From Prevotella sp. 10(H) (GTDB lineage: Bacteria > Bacteroidota > Bacteroidia > Bacteroidales > Dysgonomonadaceae): a stretch of 64,000 nt of DNA. Numbering within the stretch: the stretch's first letter is position 1; each line of letters opens with the position of its first letter. The notes under the pieces are model-generated. The model was not told the origin of the DNA. It saw nothing but the letters and a program-made list of their open reading frames with translations, and ran no database searches. The stretch is from positions 62,001 to 126,000 of the forward strand of contig NZ_JOMI01000005.1 in assembly GCF_000711235.1 (NCBI RefSeq), written 5' to 3'. The position numbers were made by a program, and so were the translations under genes. Positions 41,078-50,177 of the stretch are shown in pieces.

Positions 41078-44047
41078 CTATTTCGCTTCCAGCAGCCTTA
41101 CCGGCCCTATTAATCCCGATTTAGATAAAGACGTGTCCTTATTATAATGACGGAAAGTAGTATAGGTATAAGGTTTGCTGCCTTCCGGTAATAAACAATC
41201 ACCAACCAGTCTGTTGACCCAAAGATTAACGACTTCTATTTTCAACTTATTCTCTCCCGACTTAATATAATTACTTATATCGACTTGCCAAGGATACGTC
41301 CATACTGTGCCAACTTCTTCATCATTCAGCCAAACTTTTGCCATGATATTTACCTCTCCCAGATTGAGATAAAGCGGATTTGAGGATTTTGTATCAAAAT
41401 CAAATGTCTGTTCATAAACTGCCGTTCCCGAATAATATTTTATTCCTTCATCTGTGTGCATAGTCCAGTCTGCAAGTTCATTAAATACAGTCTTTGCTGG
41501 TCCGCCCCACGCCGGATCGAACGATACATCCCACGGTCCTTCCATAGTCTGCAAGGTGGTATATGAAAGAAAATTTTTCACTTCCGAAGAAGGAGTTCCC
41601 TGCTTACGAAATACGACAAAGAAACTTTGATCAGTGTCAAAAACCATTGGAACTATTGTTCTGTTGTCCTTTATTGTATATTGTTTAAGTTCACGTATTT
41701 CTCCTGTCATTGCATCCCAAAGTTCAGGTATCATACCTGATATTCGGAAAGTACAATTCGCACTTATTTGTTTTCCTGAGCGATTGGAAACAAAATAAAT
41801 ATCACAATTGTCTGTCGTACGATGAGCATAACGTAAGTCACCGTCGGATACAAAATCTTCCGGAGTATCCATTCCGGCTAAAATACGTGCAGTAAAGTCA
41901 TAGTTTGGATATAAATTATCATGATTATTTAATATTTCCTTACTCCATATTATTTTACCTTTGCCAACTGTACGGGTTTCCGTCTTATCAGGAGCAGCTC
42001 CTTCTCCCCAGATCTCTTTCACAAGTGAAGCGATTTCGTTGTCACACTGAGGATATCCTTGCAGGCTCGGCGATTTCGTTGGCGGCATTCCTACAACTGT
42101 TGCTCCGTCCAGTAAGAGTCCTTTTATTTTTTTCAGAATCTCAGGAGTCATCGTTTCAAATGTCGGAAGTACAAGAATACGGTATTCCGCTCCGGACGGA
42201 AATACAATTTTTCCGTCTTTTACACTTGCTTTATACAAAAAACTTGGCGGACAGGCATCGAATGCATAGCCTCTTTTATCAGGAAGAGTGTCTGTACCCA
42301 GATAAGCCGAAGCCGGTGCACGAAATACATGAGGATTACCTTCAGGGGAAAAATAGAGTATATCGGAAACCGTACGGCCTTGTTGCATCATAAACTGACA
42401 ACGTGAAAGATAATCATGATATGCTTTACCCATCTCCCACCATGTCTGGTTGCGATCCCAATGTACACCGTAAGGTCCCATTGTCATTCCCGGACGGAGG
42501 CTGTCCGGCAGGCACTGGTGCTGGAAAGTATGGAACATAAACCTGTTGACTCCTCCTGCCAAGGCCCAGTCCGTTTGATTTTTCATTTTACCCGGATATT
42601 GATCCCAGCCATCAAACTGAGCAGTAAAACTTTCGGCCGGTACTACCTGCTGACCTTTAAGGTGAGCAATAGAAGTTCCTTCGGCCAGACTGAAAGATGT
42701 ATTAAAGCCATAACCCACACTCCAATATTCACACATAGGCACATCAGAGATAGTAGCAAGTTCGAGATCGGCTGTCGGATTCATATCATAAGGCTCTACA
42801 GAAAAGCCCAGCCCATGTCTGTGAGCATATTCCCTGATATACCCGGCATGGTTTTCCAAAATGAGCTCCTGCACAGTTTTGCGCATGTCCCAAAGGAATC
42901 TTTCACTTAACTCCCTGCTTCCTACTATTAGACCTGAATACGCCGGAAAATACGGTTGAGGATCATAGCCCCGCCGCAATTCAAATTCTTTCCGGAAACT
43001 TCCGGTCCAATTTTGCGCCCCCATTTCCCAGCTATCCATATGAAGCATGGTAAGCCCACCCGAGGGCGATTTTGAGGTTCTCTTCGTAAAGCCAATATGA
43101 CGAAACAACTCACCAACAAACTTATCCATATGATGACTCATTGCAACCGTATCTAATTTATCGGCTTCGAATCCCAGCCCCGGTGCGGGTGCCGGACGTG
43201 TTATGGCTCCATTATTACGAACTCCGAATCTCATTATTGTCCATTTACCGGCCGGAAGATCTCCTTCGATAGTTCCGTCGGGCTTCATCCACGCAGTTAT
43301 GTCCTTAATATCTTCGGGATTCACTGCCGAATTTATGGCATCGGCATAGGAAGAAGACATCGGAAGGAACTGTTTAACTCCCGGTTGCGAACTATAAGGC
43401 GCTCTATAGTATAGCGATTTTTCGTCAGTATCACCTATCACGTCATCTCCTTTTGGAGTGGGGAATGCCAAAACAGCTATATCTTCATAAAACTCCTGCC
43501 ATTGTTTATGGAGTTCCGGTGTAAAATTCCTTTCGCCAAAAAACGGGCGTTTCGGTGCAGGTTTAGGAAGTATAACATTCTTAATTTCCGAACCATCGAC
43601 AATCACCGAACTGGAAACCAGATGCTGCATAGATTCTTCAGGCTTTACCCAAGGACCGCCACTTCCTGTCCATCCGGGGCCTACACCCAGTGTCATCTCC
43701 ACTCCCAGCCTCTCGCATTCCTTAACAGCATGCTTAAACATATCTTTCCATTCGGTGCTGAGCATATCTACCTTACCACGAGGCACACCGACATTCACTT
43801 CAAGAAAAATCACGTGTGAAATACCTACCCTGACCATCGATTCGAGGTCTTTTGTTATTCCTTCTTTGGAAAAATTGCCATCCATGAAATACCAGTAAAC
43901 ACCGGACTTTGCAGATACAGGTGGATTTTTAAATCCTTTTTCTATATCTTCTGACTGACTGTTGTTACTGCATTGTATAGCCCCACAGAGGAAAACAAAA
44001 GAAAATATTACTTTGTATGTAAGTATTAGAAAACGTTTAAGGTTCAT
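41078..44047 (-). CDS. GH106-like glycoside hydrolase (putative alpha-L-rhamnosidase)
   Basis: This 989-residue protein probably removes terminal rhamnose from plant or microbial glycans. The leader ends near C26 (AIQCSNN), suggesting a surface lipoprotein. The sequence NPPVSAKSGVYWYFMDGNFS, then GISHVIFLEVNVG, LGVGPGWTGSGGPWV and DSWEMGAQNWT, is typical of the GH106 family, whose members are about this size. A C-terminal jelly-roll domain of the GH2-like sugar-binding type (about 850-985) contains LNLGEVNIMAKVWLNDEEVG. It stands alone, with a -7 box upstream and no SusC/D partner. Confidence 0.78.
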   Translation of the reverse strand: MNLKRFLILTYKVIFSFVFLCGAIQCSNNSQSEDIEKGFKNPPVSAKSGVYWYFMDGNFSKEGITKDLESMVRVGISHVIFLEVNVGVPRGKVDMLSTEWKDMFKHAVKECERLGVEMTLGVGPGWTGSGGPWVKPEESMQHLVSSSVIVDGSEIKNVILPKPAPKRPFFGERNFTPELHKQWQEFYEDIAVLAFPTPKGDDVIGDTDEKSLYYRAPYSSQPGVKQFLPMSSSYADAINSAVNPEDIKDITAWMKPDGTIEGDLPAGKWTIMRFGVRNNGAITRPAPAPGLGFEADKLDTVAMSHHMDKFVGELFRHIGFTKRTSKSPSGGLTMLHMDSWEMGAQNWTGSFRKEFELRRGYDPQPYFPAYSGLIVGSRELSERFLWDMRKTVQELILENHAGYIREYAHRHGLGFSVEPYDMNPTADLELATISDVPMCEYWSVGYGFNTSFSLAEGTSIAHLKGQQVVPAESFTAQFDGWDQYPGKMKNQTDWALAGGVNRFMFHTFQHQCLPDSLRPGMTMGPYGVHWDRNQTWWEMGKAYHDYLSRCQFMMQQGRTVSDILYFSPEGNPHVFRAPASAYLGTDTLPDKRGYAFDACPPSFLYKASVKDGKIVFPSGAEYRILVLPTFETMTPEILKKIKGLLLDGATVVGMPPTKSPSLQGYPQCDNEIASLVKEIWGEGAAPDKTETRTVGKGKIIWSKEILNNHDNLYPNYDFTARILAGMDTPEDFVSDGDLRYAHRTTDNCDIYFVSNRSGKQISANCTFRISGMIPELWDAMTGEIRELKQYTIKDNRTIVPMVFDTDQSFFVVFRKQGTPSSEVKNFLSYTTLQTMEGPWDVSFDPAWGGPAKTVFNELADWTMHTDEGIKYYSGTAVYEQTFDFDTKSSNPLYLNLGEVNIMAKVWLNDEEVGTVWTYPWQVDISNYIKSGENKLKIEVVNLWVNRLVGDCLLPEGSKPYTYTTFRHYNKDTSLSKSGLIGPVRLLEAK

Positions 44048-44067
44048 AGCTATTATTGTTTATTTAA

Positions 44068-44075
44068 CAAAAATA
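44068..44075 (-). promoter_or_regulatory. -7 box for the GH106-like gene
   Basis: The minus strand reads TATTTTTG, 20 nt before the ATG at 44047. Confidence 0.45.
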
Positions 44076-44173
44076 ACAGTTTAGGTAGGATGGATACTTT
44101 TAATATTTGACATATTAATATAAAAATTTGAGATTTATTAAAAAATCTGCCTATCTCAAAATAGCAATAGAAA

Positions 44174-44207
44174 AATAAGGCTGCCCCGTTTCCGAAGCAA
44201 CCTTATT
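44174..44207 (-). terminator. Terminator of the repeat-containing secreted protein gene
   Basis: An 11-bp stem with one G-U pair (AATAAGGTTGC / GCAGCCTTATT on the minus strand) is followed by TTTTTC, 24 nt past the stop. Confidence 0.7.
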
Positions 44208-44230
44208 ATACTCACACATATATTTACTTA

Positions 44231-46567
44231 CTAAAATAAACTATATCCCTCTTCTCCCGTACTCCGAGTTTCTAAGGCTTTGTTTATCGCCCATGCCATT
44301 GTATTGCAGAAGAAGTGCGCATTGGTGGTCTGATAAATCGCGTTATCATAATAATGATTTTTTTCGTCAAAATTATTTGTAAATATTATAGGCTCATTAG
44401 TCCCTGTATTTATTTTGAGCGGCCATCTGTCTACATTTCCCAATTCTTTTGTGCATCCAGAGAATGGTCCTCCATCCGCTATCAGCATAAAACCTTTTGT
44501 TTTGTGTCCTAATATCCTCACCTGAGAATTCTTCCAGCTGGCTAATATCTCTACATTCGGATTTGATTCTACTTTCGATTGGTTTATATACCATTGACCA
44601 CTACCGTCACGCATCATATGCAGATTATTCTGAGTCAGATCGAGGAATGGCCCTTTCAGACTCGGGTGACTCGATGCTGTATTCCATGGTATGCCTGTAG
44701 GTCCAGCCCATGCATTCAAGTCATAAGTACCAAAATCGCCTGTACTTAGTGAGGTGCCACATATTCCATTAATAAGGTTTGCATATCCCTGATAGAAACC
44801 GGACCTAAAGTCATCACAGAAGATAAGTACTCCGCCCTGTTCTACAAATTTAATGAGATATGGCATGGATGCTCTTTGCGCTGCAGCATCTTCTTTCCAT
44901 TGGAGCATTATCATGATAATATCGGGTTTGGTATTTTGTATAATATTCGCCATATCCGAACCACTCTTCAGCCAAACTGCATCTATATTTCCAAGCTGGC
45001 CTGCCGGCTTTTCACCTGTTACAAGTGTGTAGCCATCCAATTTGAATATAGAGTCTTTCGATTTACCAAACAGTTTAGGATTATCAATAAGGTTACGCAT
45101 CAGAAGGTGAGTGCGTTCTCCTCCACCTAAATTGTACCAATAGGAGCCGAAGCAGGCTATCTTTATCTTTCTTCTCACCACCACTACGGTTGCTTTACAG
45201 GTCTGAGCAGGATCGATAGTATTTCCAGTAATAGTGAACTCATCATTCTGGATTGCCTGCGGTGTTCCGTTACCAATAAGCCGTATGGTTTCTGTTCCGC
45301 CTTTGAGTCTTCCCACTGCTTGGAAGGAATAACCGTTTTTAGAATCAGTCTTCAATTCATAGACTTTACCTGCCTCACTGGCCGAAGAAGTTACCTGAAT
45401 ATCGATATAATTATTACTAGTAAGTCCGTGATTCACAACATAAGTTCCTTGTACATTTATGCTCGCACAATTGAAAGTAAAGTTCGATTTTTCTCCTTCA
45501 ACATCAACGTCTACTTCACAATTATCGTCTTGCGCCACGCTGTTATTAACCAGCTTGAATGTATTTGTACCGACAGTCCGAGGAAGCCCTTGTCCCTGCA
45601 GTTCGATGACCTGTATTCCTTGTACAAGAGTTCCTTGTCCGGCAAACTTATAGCCGTTCTGATTTTGTCCTGTATCAAAAGACCATAACAAACCATTCGA
45701 AGCAGGAGGAACATTCAGTGTAATCCTGATCTTATTGCTTGCATCCAATGCTTTACCAACTTCATAATTGCCCAATAGTGTTACATCTGTAGCACAATTA
45801 AAGGTATATTCGGCATATTTTCCTTCCACCGTTATCTTCTTTTCGCACGGCTGTGGCATAGGTATATGCTCTTTTCCATTTATCCAATATCTTAATGTAT
45901 TGTCGCCTTTGGCTTTAGGGGTACCTCCGCCGGTAACTTTTATCATATGAGTACCTTTCTGAAGGAATTTGCCCGTTGCGCTGAAATAGTAGCCGTTTTC
46001 CGGACTAGTAGTAATCTGGAAATCGTAGACCCCTTCTTTTGAGACCACCACTTCAACTGTTACATATTCCGTATTAGGGTTCAGAGGTTGGTCTACCTTA
46101 TAGGTACCGAATGTTTCTATTCCACAATTGATAATTGAATATTGGGCATTCCCACCCGTATCTCTCATAAGAGGAATCCATTCGGAACCATTCCATACAT
46201 ACAAGCCGGCCTCTAAATTTTCGGCATCAGGATTTACATTATAAACAACCATTCCTGTAGAGAGCAGTTTTTCGAGATCAGTAGAAGGGTCTGTCCAGAT
46301 TCCAACTACTTCTTCCCCGCCATATAAAGGGGTTAGCTTATACCATGCCTTTAGCGAAACCTTAGGGAACAATAAGCCTTTGGATGCATTTTCGAGGCTT
46401 AGTGTATTATCCTTAACAGGATTTACGGCATTATATTCTTTCAGTTCCAGTATGGCTCCATCTTCAGGCCCTAACGGGGCACCGATAGTTACCTGTGCAT
46501 TCAGATTTATTATTGAAAAAATCAGGAATAGGGCCAATAAGTTTAATGTGTAAAGTTTTGTTTTCAT
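44231..46567 (-). CDS. Secreted protein with three Cys-bounded repeats and a C-terminal Rossmann-like domain
   Basis: This 778-residue protein has a signal peptide (cut near LNAQ). Residues 25-140 form a head region with the GLLFPKVSLKAW, GMVVYNVNP and GLYVWNGSEWIPL motifs seen in many Bacteroidota surface proteins. Three tandem repeats of about 110 residues follow, each opening with a Cys (C148, C258, C367) and holding a second one near its end (C241, C350, C457), with a shared GYxFxAxGxL-type strand. They look like beta-sandwich domains with internal disulfides. The last 310 residues (from KIKIACFGSYWYN) have alternating strands and helices (IIMIMLQW, VEQGGVLIFCDDFR), resembling a glutamine-amidotransferase-like or surface-binding fold. 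The function is not recognised. A regulator gene is divergent. Confidence 0.65.
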   Translation of the reverse strand: MKTKLYTLNLLALFLIFSIINLNAQVTIGAPLGPEDGAILELKEYNAVNPVKDNTLSLENASKGLLFPKVSLKAWYKLTPLYGGEEVVGIWTDPSTDLEKLLSTGMVVYNVNPDAENLEAGLYVWNGSEWIPLMRDTGGNAQYSIINCGIETFGTYKVDQPLNPNTEYVTVEVVVSKEGVYDFQITTSPENGYYFSATGKFLQKGTHMIKVTGGGTPKAKGDNTLRYWINGKEHIPMPQPCEKKITVEGKYAEYTFNCATDVTLLGNYEVGKALDASNKIRITLNVPPASNGLLWSFDTGQNQNGYKFAGQGTLVQGIQVIELQGQGLPRTVGTNTFKLVNNSVAQDDNCEVDVDVEGEKSNFTFNCASINVQGTYVVNHGLTSNNYIDIQVTSSASEAGKVYELKTDSKNGYSFQAVGRLKGGTETIRLIGNGTPQAIQNDEFTITGNTIDPAQTCKATVVVVRRKIKIACFGSYWYNLGGGERTHLLMRNLIDNPKLFGKSKDSIFKLDGYTLVTGEKPAGQLGNIDAVWLKSGSDMANIIQNTKPDIIMIMLQWKEDAAAQRASMPYLIKFVEQGGVLIFCDDFRSGFYQGYANLINGICGTSLSTGDFGTYDLNAWAGPTGIPWNTASSHPSLKGPFLDLTQNNLHMMRDGSGQWYINQSKVESNPNVEILASWKNSQVRILGHKTKGFMLIADGGPFSGCTKELGNVDRWPLKINTGTNEPIIFTNNFDEKNHYYDNAIYQTTNAHFFCNTMAWAINKALETRSTGEEGYSLF

Positions 46568-46801
46568 ATTATTTATATATTGTCTTCAATTTGTATTCAA
46601 TAAAATAAGTCATTTCTTCGCTTATTTTTTATACATTTGCGACGTAAAAGAAGACATCATCTTATCCGGTTTCAGAAAAAGAAATCAAAAATGAAACCGA
46701 TTCGATCACTTATCATAAATAGTTGCATATCTTATACTTCGAATGCCCATTCTGCACAAATCTGCGAAAAAGTCGGATAATAAAACATTTAACAGAAAAA
46801 A
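46568..46801. other. Divergent promoter region of the secreted-protein/regulator pair
   Basis: These 234 nt separate two divergent genes and must contain both promoters. No clean TAnnTTTG was found on either strand; the AT-rich stretch near 46615-46645 is the best candidate for the minus-strand gene. Confidence 0.4.
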
Positions 46802-47785
46802 ATGGAAAAGGTAAGAAATGACATCATCCAGAAAATCATTTGTGGTATACCTGCAAATATGAAACCTGCAGAATACATTGTGACATTATTAGGAATTAGT
46901 AAGGGATCTGCCTACCGAAGACTCAATGGTGAATTATCTTTCTCATTCGAGGAAGTTGCTGTATTAGCTAAAGAAATGAATTTTTCAGTAGATGAAATAA
47001 TTTATTCCGAATCGAGAAGAAAATATATTATAGAGTTCGGCCATTATTTCAATGATAATGTTGAGAATATTATATATAATTCTTTATTAGAATATTACAA
47101 CCATTTGTGTATAAACCAGAAAATGAAAAGATTCATTACAATTGAAGCTTCTAATAATTTATGGTTCGTTTATACACTATTCTGCGATAATTTATTCTCA
47201 TTCTATTATTACAAATACCTTCAACAATACGATATTTCATGTCTGAAAATGAAGATGAAGGATGTAAACATACCCGATTTTATCATCGATATAAAAAATA
47301 AAATTACAAATGTCATTTTAAATACTCATAATTGTATCAGCATTGCAATGATCGATCCTCATATTTTTTTAAATGTAATGGCCGAAATACAATACTATCG
47401 CAGACGTAATTTTTTAGAGGAAGACGATATGAAATTGATAACCAATGACATTAAAAGCTTATTAGATAGTTTGCAGAAAGGTGCTGTTGAAAATTCATAT
47501 GAAGGGCGCGAATACAATTGTTTTATCGGGCAACGCAGCATTTATTCCAATTCGGCTGCTATCCAAAACGACAACCAAACCTATTCTTTCTTTTATCAGC
47601 AGAATCTACATCCTATTATATGTCACGATAAGCGGTTGTGTGAATTACATTCTAATTATCTTCAATCGCATAAAAGGCAAAGCGTATTAATATCAAATTC
47701 AAACGAGGAACTTCAAATTAGTTTTTTCGATAAACAATACGAATATCTTCGTAAACTGTCAAAAAATATCGATTTAAAAGTATAG
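46802..47785 (+). CDS. HTH-type transcriptional regulator, novel-looking C-terminal domain
   Basis: This 327-residue cytoplasmic protein has an N-terminal XRE-like helix-turn-helix (about 25-70: VTLLGISKGSAYRRLNGELS and FSFEEVAVLAKEMNFS). The following 250 residues are mostly helical, rich in Tyr, Asn and Phe, with no recognisable ligand-binding motif. It is divergent from the repeat-containing secreted protein, which it may regulate. The gene is AT-rich with many Asn and Ile codons. A terminator shared with the convergent GH172 gene follows. Confidence 0.7.
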   Translation: MEKVRNDIIQKIICGIPANMKPAEYIVTLLGISKGSAYRRLNGELSFSFEEVAVLAKEMNFSVDEIIYSESRRKYIIEFGHYFNDNVENIIYNSLLEYYNHLCINQKMKRFITIEASNNLWFVYTLFCDNLFSFYYYKYLQQYDISCLKMKMKDVNIPDFIIDIKNKITNVILNTHNCISIAMIDPHIFLNVMAEIQYYRRRNFLEEDDMKLITNDIKSLLDSLQKGAVENSYEGREYNCFIGQRSIYSNSAAIQNDNQTYSFFYQQNLHPIICHDKRLCELHSNYLQSHKRQSVLISNSNEELQISFFDKQYEYLRKLSKNIDLKV

Positions 47786-47817
47786 TATTTGCAGCATAAT
47801 AGTTGATAAATATAGAA

Positions 47818-47856
47818 AAACAGGACCTCTGCATAAATACTACAGAAGCCCTGTTT
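47818..47856. terminator. Terminator between the HTH regulator and GH172 genes
   Basis: AAACAGG / CCTGTTT arms with an extension (CCTCTG / CAGAAG, imperfect) form a stem-loop between convergent genes. The minus-strand side continues with TTTTTCTATA. Confidence 0.65.
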
Positions 47857-47897
47857 CGATTTAATAGCTTATACCCTCCATAAGCCTGATTCACGGC

Positions 47898-49982
47898 TTA
47901 TTTCTTCACAAAACTTATATAATCTATTCCCACAAGATTTTCTTTTTTACCTGATGATAATAATGTAATACTTATATCATTTTTACCTTTCTTTACGGCA
48001 ATATTATTAATCGTTGCATTGGCTATATTAAATTCTTTATCGTCACTGTTGATCATTGTTTCCCTTCCGTTAATGCTTATTTTATATTTGCCGTATTCTT
48101 TACCTTTGGAATAAACAACGGTGGCATCGGCTGTCATTTCGTTTTCCGATTCGAATGTAAGGTGTAATTTACTTTCAGACTTTGCATTCCTCCATATCAT
48201 TTGCATATTGTTGCTCCATCCTCTGCCTACAGCATTTCCGTAGTGGAAATAGCCGTCGGTTTTCTCTTCCATATTGAGATTTTCGGCTTCTATCTTATTT
48301 TCTGTCAGTAATGGTGATATCAATTGCTTCCTTTCAAGTACAACGGGTTCCATGGCATCCTTAACATCGAAACTGTTATCTTTTACATTATCTGGAGAGA
48401 TATACCAAAATGTAACAGGAGCAAAATTAATAATAGCCTTTGTCCAGTGCCACATTTCCATATCGAACTTTATTGCTTGTCGGAACGGTATTGCATCCAA
48501 TCCCCTGAACCGAAGATTAACCGTATATCCCGGATCGAAGTTTCCGCTTCCGTCGGGCTGTGAAATAAACGGATGATCAATAAACTTCTCAGGGCGGCAC
48601 CATGCATAGCCGTAATAATCTTCTGTGCCGGTACCGATATGCGACGGGAAGGTTTCATTGTCAACATAAACTTTCTCATCACCTTCACCCCACCATGCAT
48701 ATACTGTATTAAACAAGGTGATTCCATCGCCTGCATATACGCCTTTTCCTTTCAGTTCCACATAGTTGATATCGAAGGGATCGCCATCACCTTCATTGTT
48801 TTTCATTTCGCCTGTTTTCAGGTCGGTGAATTGCTTCCATGAAGAACCGAAATACATTGTATTGCCATCCCAGTTGTACGGAGCGGTAATTATATCGCCT
48901 TTGATAACCTTTACTTCCTGATCGCCCATATTTAAAATCTTTACGGTACATTCTTTTTTATAAGGCATGACCCAAAGACACGACATAGTACCGTCTTCTT
49001 CCACTTTTGTGTACCATGTACTCGATTTCCTTATCTGATATCCTGTGCCGAAGAAGTCTCCTATAGGGCATTTTACAGTGGTATTCCCGTCGAAAGAGAT
49101 TTCGAGAATGGTGCTTCTGAGTGCTTGCTCTAATTTATCGGCTTCCAACTTAAATTTTAGACCTCTTATAGCGGAAGATTTATTTGTAATTATTTTTTCA
49201 ATGCTTTTTCCCGCTGCGATATTACCATTTAAATTATCTGTAACAATATTTTCAGGAAACATTGCATCCTTACTCTGCAATTTTTGCTGAACTTTGATTA
49301 TCTCAGGCTGGTATGTAGTAAGGTCTTGCAGAGAGTAAGTATGGACAACAACTTTCTTCGCATATGTGCGGTAATTGATATTATAATAGACGGCTTCGCC
49401 GCCTGTCTTGGCTCCCGCATCTTTTATATTTTCACTTTCGTAAGTCACTTTGCAATGCCTTGCATATGGTATAGGCAGATACAGGTTATGCCCTCTCATC
49501 TCGTATTTTGTAGAATCGGAAACAGATGCTGAAAGCGGCGCACCTACAAGCAAGCCATTGCTGATGACATCGAATGCCGAACCCTCTATTACAGGAACAG
49601 AATCATTGTCAAGATAAATCCTCATTATTCCTTTTCCTGAATTTTCTCCTGCAAATGTCATCCAGAAGCGGACTATAGCACCCGGCCCTTTTGTATCCAT
49701 TAAGACATACTCCTTTTTCCCATTTAAAGAATCGATGCGGATAAACATAGACCTATCCCAGTTGGCAAACCAGCTTTTGTCGCCGGGGTCTACTGTTGCC
49801 CTGTCGTAACTGCTGAACTGTTTACACTCGAAATATGGATCGGGATACTGTGCCAAGGCTTCACGGTTTACCATTTCATCCAATAATGTACCCATTGTTA
49901 CCGGAGGATAATTTTTAGCACAGGAAGCAGCCAGCAATAATATTAAAATTGCAGGCATTGAATATTTTGCAAATAGTTTCAT
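47898..49982 (-). CDS. GH172 (DUF2961) glycoside hydrolase lipoprotein
   Basis: This 694-residue protein has a lipoprotein leader (LLLAASC, C21) and is probably on the periplasmic or outer-membrane face. The DUF2961 region covers about 35-430 with MDTKGPGAIVRFWMTFAG, IRIYLDNDSVPVIEG-like strands, and the conserved YVELKGKGVYAG and SHIGTGTEDYYGYAW segments. GH172 is a recently defined family that includes difructose-anhydride-I synthase and D-arabinofuranosidases, so an arabinofuranose or fructofuranose substrate is reasonable. Residues about 560-694 form an extra beta domain of sugar-binding type. It is divergent from the HTCS gene, with a candidate HTCS operator upstream. Confidence 0.87.
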   Translation of the reverse strand: MKLFAKYSMPAILILLLAASCAKNYPPVTMGTLLDEMVNREALAQYPDPYFECKQFSSYDRATVDPGDKSWFANWDRSMFIRIDSLNGKKEYVLMDTKGPGAIVRFWMTFAGENSGKGIMRIYLDNDSVPVIEGSAFDVISNGLLVGAPLSASVSDSTKYEMRGHNLYLPIPYARHCKVTYESENIKDAGAKTGGEAVYYNINYRTYAKKVVVHTYSLQDLTTYQPEIIKVQQKLQSKDAMFPENIVTDNLNGNIAAGKSIEKIITNKSSAIRGLKFKLEADKLEQALRSTILEISFDGNTTVKCPIGDFFGTGYQIRKSSTWYTKVEEDGTMSCLWVMPYKKECTVKILNMGDQEVKVIKGDIITAPYNWDGNTMYFGSSWKQFTDLKTGEMKNNEGDGDPFDINYVELKGKGVYAGDGITLFNTVYAWWGEGDEKVYVDNETFPSHIGTGTEDYYGYAWCRPEKFIDHPFISQPDGSGNFDPGYTVNLRFRGLDAIPFRQAIKFDMEMWHWTKAIINFAPVTFWYISPDNVKDNSFDVKDAMEPVVLERKQLISPLLTENKIEAENLNMEEKTDGYFHYGNAVGRGWSNNMQMIWRNAKSESKLHLTFESENEMTADATVVYSKGKEYGKYKISINGRETMINSDDKEFNIANATINNIAVKKGKNDISITLLSSGKKENLVGIDYISFVKK

Positions 49983-50022
49983 AGTATCAGGCGTTAGGTT
50001 TAAGAATAAGATTTCAATATAA

Positions 50023-50057
50023 CAAAAGTATCCTAAGTACTATTCATAAAAAACAAA
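50023..50057 (-). promoter_or_regulatory. Promoter of the GH172 gene
   Basis: On the minus strand TTTG (50054-50057) and TACTTTTG (50023-50030) are 23 nt apart, slightly longer than the usual 19-21. The candidate operator abuts the upstream side of this TTTG, as expected for an activator site. Confidence 0.6.
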
Positions 50058-50058
50058 T

Positions 50059-50088
50059 TCATATCAAAAAAGGGCAAAATCGTATCAA
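50059..50088 (-). promoter_or_regulatory. Candidate HTCS operator upstream of the GH172 gene
   Basis: On the minus strand TTGATACGA (50088-50080) and TTGATATGA (50067-50059) are direct repeats exactly 21 bp apart, with a T-rich 12-nt spacer. The downstream half-site ends 28 nt before the -7 box. The same arrangement occurs at 54199-54228. The 21-bp period fits binding of AraC-type tandem helix-turn-helix domains. Binding by the neighbouring HTCS is inferred. Confidence 0.55.
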
Positions 50089-50113
50089 TGCACGAAAGAA
50101 GATGTTAAAGTAT

Positions 50114-50143
50114 TTTGTCATTCTAAAGATTTAGATAACTTTG
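50114..50143 (+). promoter_or_regulatory. Promoter of the HTCS gene
   Basis: TTTG (50114-50117), 18 nt, and TAACTTTG (50136-50143) lie 34 nt before the HTCS start and fit the Bacteroidota consensus. Confidence 0.65.
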
Positions 50144-50177
50144 GTAAAAACACACCGTAAACCTAAATCGTATCGCT

